64,000 bases of DNA from Lysobacter_L cavernae (GTDB taxonomy: Bacteria > Pseudomonadota > Gammaproteobacteria > Xanthomonadales > Xanthomonadaceae). The notes beneath the pieces were generated by a model that saw only the letters and a list, made by a program, of their open reading frames with translations, was not told the DNA's origin and searched no databases. A program made the translations under genes and the position numbers. Below are positions 58,160 to 64,000 of the stretch, one piece after another (positions within the stretch are counted from its first letter, which is position 1; every line of letters starts with the position of its first letter). The stretch is taken from the NCBI RefSeq assembly GCF_042648505.1, contig NZ_JBHRXK010000004.1:310001-374000 (forward strand), in the 5' to 3' direction.

Positions 58160-59131
58160 GCACGGCGGCCGCCTGCTGCGTGCGGCGCAACGCTACGGCA
58201 TCGCGCCACGGGATTGGCTCGACCTGTCGACTGGCGTCAGCCCGTTCGCCTGGCCGGTACCGGCGATTCCGGCTTCGACCTGGCATCGCCTGCCCGAGGA
58301 TGACGACGGCCTGATCGAGGCCGCGCGCGATTACTACCGTGCGCCACGGTTGCTGCCGGTCGCCGGTTCGCAGGCGGCGATCCAGGCCTTGCCCACGCTG
58401 CGCGCCCCTTCGCGTGTCGGCGTGCTGGCCCCCGGTTATGCCGAGCATGCGCAGGCCTGGCGCCGCGCCGGGCATGCGGTCGAGTTGCTGGCGGCGGCAG
58501 AACTGATCGCGCAAGCCGAGCGCTTCGACGTGATCGTTCTGATCCATCCGAACAACCCGGGCGGCGACATTTTCGAGCGCGACGCGCTGCTGCGCCTGCA
58601 TGCGACGCTGGCCGCTCGCGGCGGCTGGCTGGTCGTCGACGAGGCCTTCATCGATGCCACCCCGCAGCACAGCCTGTGCGCCGACAGCGAACGCGAAGGC
58701 CTGGTCGTGCTGCGCTCGGTCGGCAAGTTCTTCGGCCTGGCCGGTGCGCGCGCGGGTTTCGCCTGTGCCGGCGAGGCTTTGCTCACGGCGCTGTGCGAGC
58801 AGCTGGGGCCGTGGACGCTGACCGGCCCGTCGCGCTTCGTGCTGAAGCAGGCCTTGGCCGATCGCGATTGGCAGTTGCAGGCATCCGGGCGTCTGCACGC
58901 GGCCAGCGCGCGCCTGCGAGACGTGCTGACCGGGCACGGACTGAGGCCGACCGCCAGCACGGCGTTCTTCCACTGGTGCCGTCGCGACGATGCCGTCGCG
59001 CTGCACGAAGCGTTGGCCACGCGCGCTATCTTTACCCGGTTGTTCGAGGAGCCGCCCAGCCTGCGCTTCGGGTTGCCGGCCGACGAAACGGAATTGGCGC
59101 GGCTCGACGCGGCCCTGGCCGAGGTGTTGCG

Positions 59132-59135
<4 letters not shown>
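58152..59135 (+). CDS. cobC: L-threonine-O-3-phosphate decarboxylase
   Basis: PLP-dependent aminotransferase-fold enzyme making (R)-1-amino-2-propanol phosphate for CbiB. The 327-residue protein has NNPGGDIFERDALL, VVDEAFIDATP, and the PLP lysine in VVLRSVGKFFGLAGARAGF. Named CobC in the Pseudomonas denitrificans scheme and CobD in Salmonella. Overlaps cbiB by eight bases and the next gene by ATGA. Its N-terminus (LEHGGRLLRAAQRYGI) is typical. Confidence 0.94.
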
Positions 59136-60594
<1,459 letters not shown>

Positions 60595-60607
<13 letters not shown>

Positions 60608-61116
60608 TCCTCGGTGGCGCGCGCTCGGGCAAGAGCGCGTTGGCCGAACGCCTCGCCGCCCAATCCGGGCGTGAGGTCGTCTACATCGCCACCGCCGAGC
60701 GTCGCGACGGCGAGATGGCGGCGCGGATCGCGCACCATCGCGCGCGGCGTCCCGCGCACTGGGGCTGCGTCGAGGAGCCGCTGGCATTGGCCGACGCGTT
60801 GCGCGCGCATGCGGGCGTCGGCCGCTGCCTGCTGGTCGACTGCCTGACGCTGTGGCTCAGCAACCTGCTCGGCGCTGACGACGCCACTGTCTTCGAACGC
60901 GAACGCGAGGCGTTGCTTACGACCTTGCCGCAACTGCCCGGCGAGATCGTGCTGGTCAGCAACGAGGTCGGCCTGGGCATCGTGCCGATGGGCGAACTCA
61001 GCCGCCGCTTCGTCGACGAGACCGGTCGCCTGCATCAGGCGCTGGCCACGCAGTGCGAGCGCGTGATCTTCACCGCGGCCGGATTGCCGCTGGCCCTCAA
61101 GGGAACCCTGCCATGA
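60595..61116 (+). CDS. cobU: Adenosylcobinamide kinase / guanylyltransferase
   Basis: Phosphorylates adenosylcobinamide and then transfers GMP, giving the GDP-cobinamide used by CobS. The 173-residue protein begins MRSLILGGARSGKSALAERLA with the P-loop, then HRARRP containing the guanylylated His, LVDCLTLWLSNLL and VSNEVGLGIVP. Ribosome-binding GGAGG just upstream lies in cobQ coding sequence. Confidence 0.96.
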
Positions 61117-62159
61117 ACCACGACTGGTTGTTCGATGCCTGCGCATCGATCGATCCCCACCACGAGGCGCAGGCGTTGGCGCGCCAGTCGCAGCTCACCA
61201 AGCCGCCGGGTTCGCTGGGCCTGCTCGAAGCGGCCGCGGTGCGGCTGGCGGCTTTGCAGCGCAATCCGCGGCCGGCGCTCGACCGCGTCTGGATCAGCGT
61301 GTTCGCCGCCGATCACGGTGTCGCCGCCGAAGGCGTGTCGGCGTTCCCGCAGGCGGTGACCGGCGAGATGGTGCGCAATTTCGCCGGCGGCGGCGCCGCG
61401 ATCAGCGTGCTCGCGCGTGCGCTGGGGGCGACGCTGGAGGTGGTCAATCTCGGCACGGTGAATGATCCGGGCGAAATCCCGTCGGTGCGGCGCGCGATCA
61501 TCGCTCCGGCGACGGCGAATATCTGCGAGCGCGCGGCGATGAGCGAGGTGCAGCTGCAGCAGGCACTCGCCGCCGGCGCGGCCAGTGTCGCGGCCGCCTG
61601 CACCGCCGATGCGCAGTTGTTCATCGGTGGCGAGATGGGCATTGCCAACACCACCGCGGCCACGGCGCTGGCCTGTGCCTTGCTCGATCAGCCCGCCATC
61701 GCCCTGGCCGGCGCCGGCACCGGCCTGGATGCGAGCGGCATCGGTCACAAGGCCGCGGTGATCGAGCGTGCGCTTGCGCGCCACGCGGCCGTGGCGACGC
61801 CCCTGGAACAGTTGCGTTGCCTCGGCGGCTTCGAGATCGCCGCGCTCACCGGTGCCTTCATCGCCGCCGCGCAGGCGGAATTGCCGGTGCTGGTCGACGG
61901 TTTCATCACCACCGCTGCGGCGCTGGCGGCGGTACGGATCAACCCGGGCGTGCGTGACTGGCTGCTGTTCGCGCACCGTTCGCACGAGCAGGGTCACGCC
62001 AGCCTGTTGCGCGCGCTGCAGGCCGAGCCGCTGCTCGACCTCGGCCTGCGCCTGGGCGAAGCCAGCGGCGCGGCAGCGGCGGTACCGCTGTTACGGGTGG
62101 CCTGCGCGTTGCACAACGAGATGGCGACGTTCGCGCAGGCTGGGGTTTCGACGGCATGA
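61113..62159 (+). CDS. cobT: Nicotinate-nucleotide:dimethylbenzimidazole phosphoribosyltransferase
   Basis: Activates the lower base by making alpha-ribazole phosphate from nicotinate mononucleotide and dimethylbenzimidazole. The 348-residue protein has LTKPPGSLGLLE near the start, FAADHGVAAEGVSAFP, GGEMGIANTTAATAL and a C-terminal GEASGAAAAVPLL with the expected catalytic Glu. Start at 61113 by ATGA overlap with the cobU stop; a 20-residue longer frame would enter cobU. Confidence 0.96.
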   Translation: MNHDWLFDACASIDPHHEAQALARQSQLTKPPGSLGLLEAAAVRLAALQRNPRPALDRVWISVFAADHGVAAEGVSAFPQAVTGEMVRNFAGGGAAISVLARALGATLEVVNLGTVNDPGEIPSVRRAIIAPATANICERAAMSEVQLQQALAAGAASVAAACTADAQLFIGGEMGIANTTAATALACALLDQPAIALAGAGTGLDASGIGHKAAVIERALARHAAVATPLEQLRCLGGFEIAALTGAFIAAAQAELPVLVDGFITTAAALAAVRINPGVRDWLLFAHRSHEQGHASLLRALQAEPLLDLGLRLGEASGAAAAVPLLRVACALHNEMATFAQAGVSTA

Positions 62160-62809
62160 ATGTCAACGGCATGAATGCCGATGGCATAGGCCGAGGTCCG
62201 ACCATCGACCTGCTGCGCCACGGCGACACCGGCCAGCGCAGCTACCGCGGTCAGCTCGACGATGCCCTGACCGATGACGGCTGGGCGCAGTTGCGTGCCG
62301 CCGTGGTCGGCCACGAGTGGGACGCGATCGTGTCGTCGCCATTGCAGCGCTGTGCCGCGTTCGCGCGCGAGCTGGCCGCCGCGCGCGGCCTGCCATTGCG
62401 TTTGGATGCGCGCCTGGCCGAATACCACTTCGGGGACTGGCAGGGCGTGCCGATCGAGCGCCTGGCCGAACGCGATGGCGATGCGCTGGGCCGCTTCTGG
62501 GCCGATCCGGTGGTGAACCCGCCACCGGGCGCGGAAACCTTCGCCGCGTTCCGCATCCGCCTGTGTGCTGCGCTCGACAGCATTGCCCACGATCGCAGCA
62601 CCCACGCCGCCCCCGGGCCGCGCACGCTGGTGATCACCCACGGTGGCGCGATTCGCCTGCTGCGTTGTATCGAGGCCGGACGCGGGTTCGGCGACATGGC
62701 CGGGATCGACGTGGCGCACGCCTCGCTGCATCGCCTGTCGTGGCCGCGACGTGGCCACGACGAAACTGCATCGCCGGTCGAGGCAGTGAGCGTGCAGGCC
62801 TCGGCATGA
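62156..62809 (+). CDS. cobC: Alpha-ribazole phosphatase-like histidine phosphatase
   Basis: Phosphoglycerate-mutase-type phosphatase. The 217-residue protein has the phosphohistidine motif LLRHGDTG (His about residue 21), a central SSPLQRCAAFARELA, RLAEYHFGDWQG with acidic residue, and a C-terminal ITHGGAIRLL second His. In this context it is the CobC (Salmonella scheme) that dephosphorylates alpha-ribazole phosphate or adenosylcobalamin phosphate. It is coupled by ATGA on both sides. The first 15 residues (MNVNGMNADGIGRGP) are probably a partly spurious extension. Confidence 0.9.
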   Translation: MNVNGMNADGIGRGPTIDLLRHGDTGQRSYRGQLDDALTDDGWAQLRAAVVGHEWDAIVSSPLQRCAAFARELAAARGLPLRLDARLAEYHFGDWQGVPIERLAERDGDALGRFWADPVVNPPPGAETFAAFRIRLCAALDSIAHDRSTHAAPGPRTLVITHGGAIRLLRCIEAGRGFGDMAGIDVAHASLHRLSWPRRGHDETASPVEAVSVQASA

Positions 62810-63549
62810 TCGACGGGCTGCTCGCCGCGATCGGTTTCCTCACCCGGGTGCCGGTGCCGCCGCGGGTGTTCGCCGTCGCCGGCGTGCAGTCGCGTTCGCT
62901 GGCCTGGTATCCGCTGGTGGGCGCATTGCTCGGCGGCGTGCTGTGCGCGCTGGCCTGGGGGGTGCAGGGCTGGCCGCCGCTGCTGGGCGCGGCGGTGGTG
63001 CTGGTGGCGTGGGTGCTGCTGACCGGCGCGCTGCACCTGGACGGCCTGGCCGACAGCGCCGATGCCTGGGTCGGCGGGCTCGGCGGCAACCCGGTTGAAA
63101 GCCGCGAGCGCACCCTGACGATCATGAAGGACCCGCGCAGCGGCCCGGTCGGCGTGGTCGCGGTGGTGCTGGTGTTGCTGCTCAAGTTCGCCGCGCTGGC
63201 GAGTATTCCCGCGTCGTCATGGTGGGCGTTGCTGCTGGCGCCGACCCTGGCCCGCGCGGCCCTGGTCACGGCGTTCCTCGGCACGCCCTATGTGCGCAGC
63301 GGTGGGCTCGGCAGTGGCCTGGTCGCGGCGCCGCGCGTGGCGTGTTGGGCCGCGTTGGTCGCTACGCTGGTGCTGTGCGGCGCATTCGGCTGGCGCGGTG
63401 GCATCGCGCTGGCGGTTGCGCTGCTGGTGTTCGCGTGGTGGCGCCGGGCGTGCCTGCGCCGGCTGGCCGGGATGACCGGCGATACCTGCGGCGCGCTCAC
63501 CGAGCTGGTCGAGGCCGCGGTGCTGGTGGCCGTCATCGCGGTCGCGTAA
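62806..63549 (+). CDS. cobS: Adenosylcobinamide-GDP ribazoletransferase (cobalamin synthase)
   Basis: Polytopic inner-membrane enzyme that joins GDP-cobinamide to alpha-ribazole (or its phosphate), the last assembly step. The 247-residue protein has GFLTRVPVP near the start, HLDGLADSADAWVGG with the catalytic acidic cluster, IMKDPRSGPVGVVA, and a C-terminal GMTGDTCGALTELVEAA. Start at 62806 by ATGA overlap. It is the last gene of the operon, followed by 17 bases before the convergent yceH-like stop. Confidence 0.95.
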   Translation: MIDGLLAAIGFLTRVPVPPRVFAVAGVQSRSLAWYPLVGALLGGVLCALAWGVQGWPPLLGAAVVLVAWVLLTGALHLDGLADSADAWVGGLGGNPVESRERTLTIMKDPRSGPVGVVAVVLVLLLKFAALASIPASSWWALLLAPTLARAALVTAFLGTPYVRSGGLGSGLVAAPRVACWAALVATLVLCGAFGWRGGIALAVALLVFAWWRRACLRRLAGMTGDTCGALTELVEAAVLVAVIAVA

Positions 63550-63566
63550 CGCGCCCGCGGGCGGGT

Positions 63567-64000
63567 TCAGTCGCCGACGGGTTCAGGGCCGACCGGTTCC
63601 AACCCGTCGAGCCGGGCTTCGAGTTCGGCGATGCGCGCTTCCAATGCCGCGACGCGCTCGTTCAAGCTGGTGGAACCGGCCGCCACCGATGCGGCGATCT
63701 GCGGTGCCACCGGCGCGCCGCTGAGCAGGTGCGCGTAGCGGTCCTCGCGCTGGCCGCCCTGGCGCGGCAACACGCTCACCAGCGCCGGCTCGCGTTGTGC
63801 CAGACGCTCCAGCGCGTACTGGACATCGCCGGCCGAATCGAACTTGGCCATGCGCTCGCTGCGGGCCAGCAGCTCGTGCGCGGTCTGCGGCCCGCGCAGC
63901 ATCAACAGCGCGATCAGGGCGGTCTGGTTGCGGGTCAGGTTGAGCTTGGCTTCGATCTTGTGCGCGTAGCGATCGGCGCGGCCGCCGTGCTGCGATTTCA
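63567..64000 (-). CDS. YceH-like DUF480 protein, truncated by window edge
   Basis: The C-terminal part of a UPF0502/YceH protein: ADRYAHKIEAKLNLTRNQTA, LLMLRGPQTAHELLARSERM and a C-terminal coiled coil (LNERVAALEARIAELEARLDG). These are two winged-helix-like repeats with unknown function. The frame remains open at base 64000, so the N-terminal ~75 residues lie outside. An internal Met at 63905 is unlikely to be the start since conserved sequence continues upstream. Confidence 0.88.
   Translation of the reverse strand, partial: KSQHGGRADRYAHKIEAKLNLTRNQTALIALLMLRGPQTAHELLARSERMAKFDSAGDVQYALERLAQREPALVSVLPRQGGQREDRYAHLLSGAPVAPQIAASVAAGSTSLNERVAALEARIAELEARLDGLEPVGPEPVGD

Overview
The window is a 64 kb piece of a high-GC gammaproteobacterial chromosome, most likely from the order Lysobacterales (Xanthomonadales). 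The support is the gene order secA / Nudix-ThiE fusion / coaE / pilD-pilC-pilB / pilins / pilR-pilS / sucC-sucD, the human-like long GloA, and several families of short dispersed palindromes (a GTAG-type REP, TTCGTGA heptamer runs, and a larger unit with a TTTCTCTTG...CAAGAGAAA stem). Genus cannot be fixed from the sequence alone. No rRNA, tRNA, CRISPR array, prophage or transposase gene was found.

Layout. 1-3.5 kb: 3' part of secA and a Nudix/ThiE-like fusion. 3.5-19.8 kb: type IV pilus region. pilB-pilC-pilD-coaE form one leftward operon. A five-gene rightward block (two glycosyltransferases, two methyltransferases, one flippase-like membrane protein) and a leftward GT-C/TMTC-like membrane protein sit between pilB and two pilin genes. 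pilR-pilS follow, and a sigma-54 promoter precedes the first pilin. 19.8-24.4 kb: sucC, sucD, nadE, then a repeat-rich gap. 24.4-31 kb: bamD, rluD, pgeF, small accessory genes, an NCS2-type permease and gloA. 31-35.3 kb: otsB / GH15 / otsA trehalose genes with a repeat element inserted. 35.4-38 kb: clpB behind a probable sigma-32 promoter.

38-51.7 kb is the least ordinary part. First comes a leftward set of an 873-residue protein that joins a muramidase, a papain-type protease and an alpha/beta hydrolase, followed by a polytopic membrane protein and a FecR-like secreted protein. Next is a tightly packed five-gene leftward operon of three di-heme c-type cytochromes (MauG/RoxA-like), one lipoprotein with two CxxCH motifs and one plain lipoprotein. 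I could assign neither set to a described pathway.

51.8-63.5 kb: a cobalamin riboswitch heads a rightward operon of btuB, two tandem BtuM-like transporters, then cobO, cbiA, cbiB, cobC(D), cobQ, cobU, cobT, a CobC-type phosphatase and cobS. Most junctions overlap by a few bases, which suggests translational coupling. It encodes uptake, adenosylation and the late steps of B12 assembly, with no corrin-ring genes in the window. The end of a convergent yceH-like gene closes the window.
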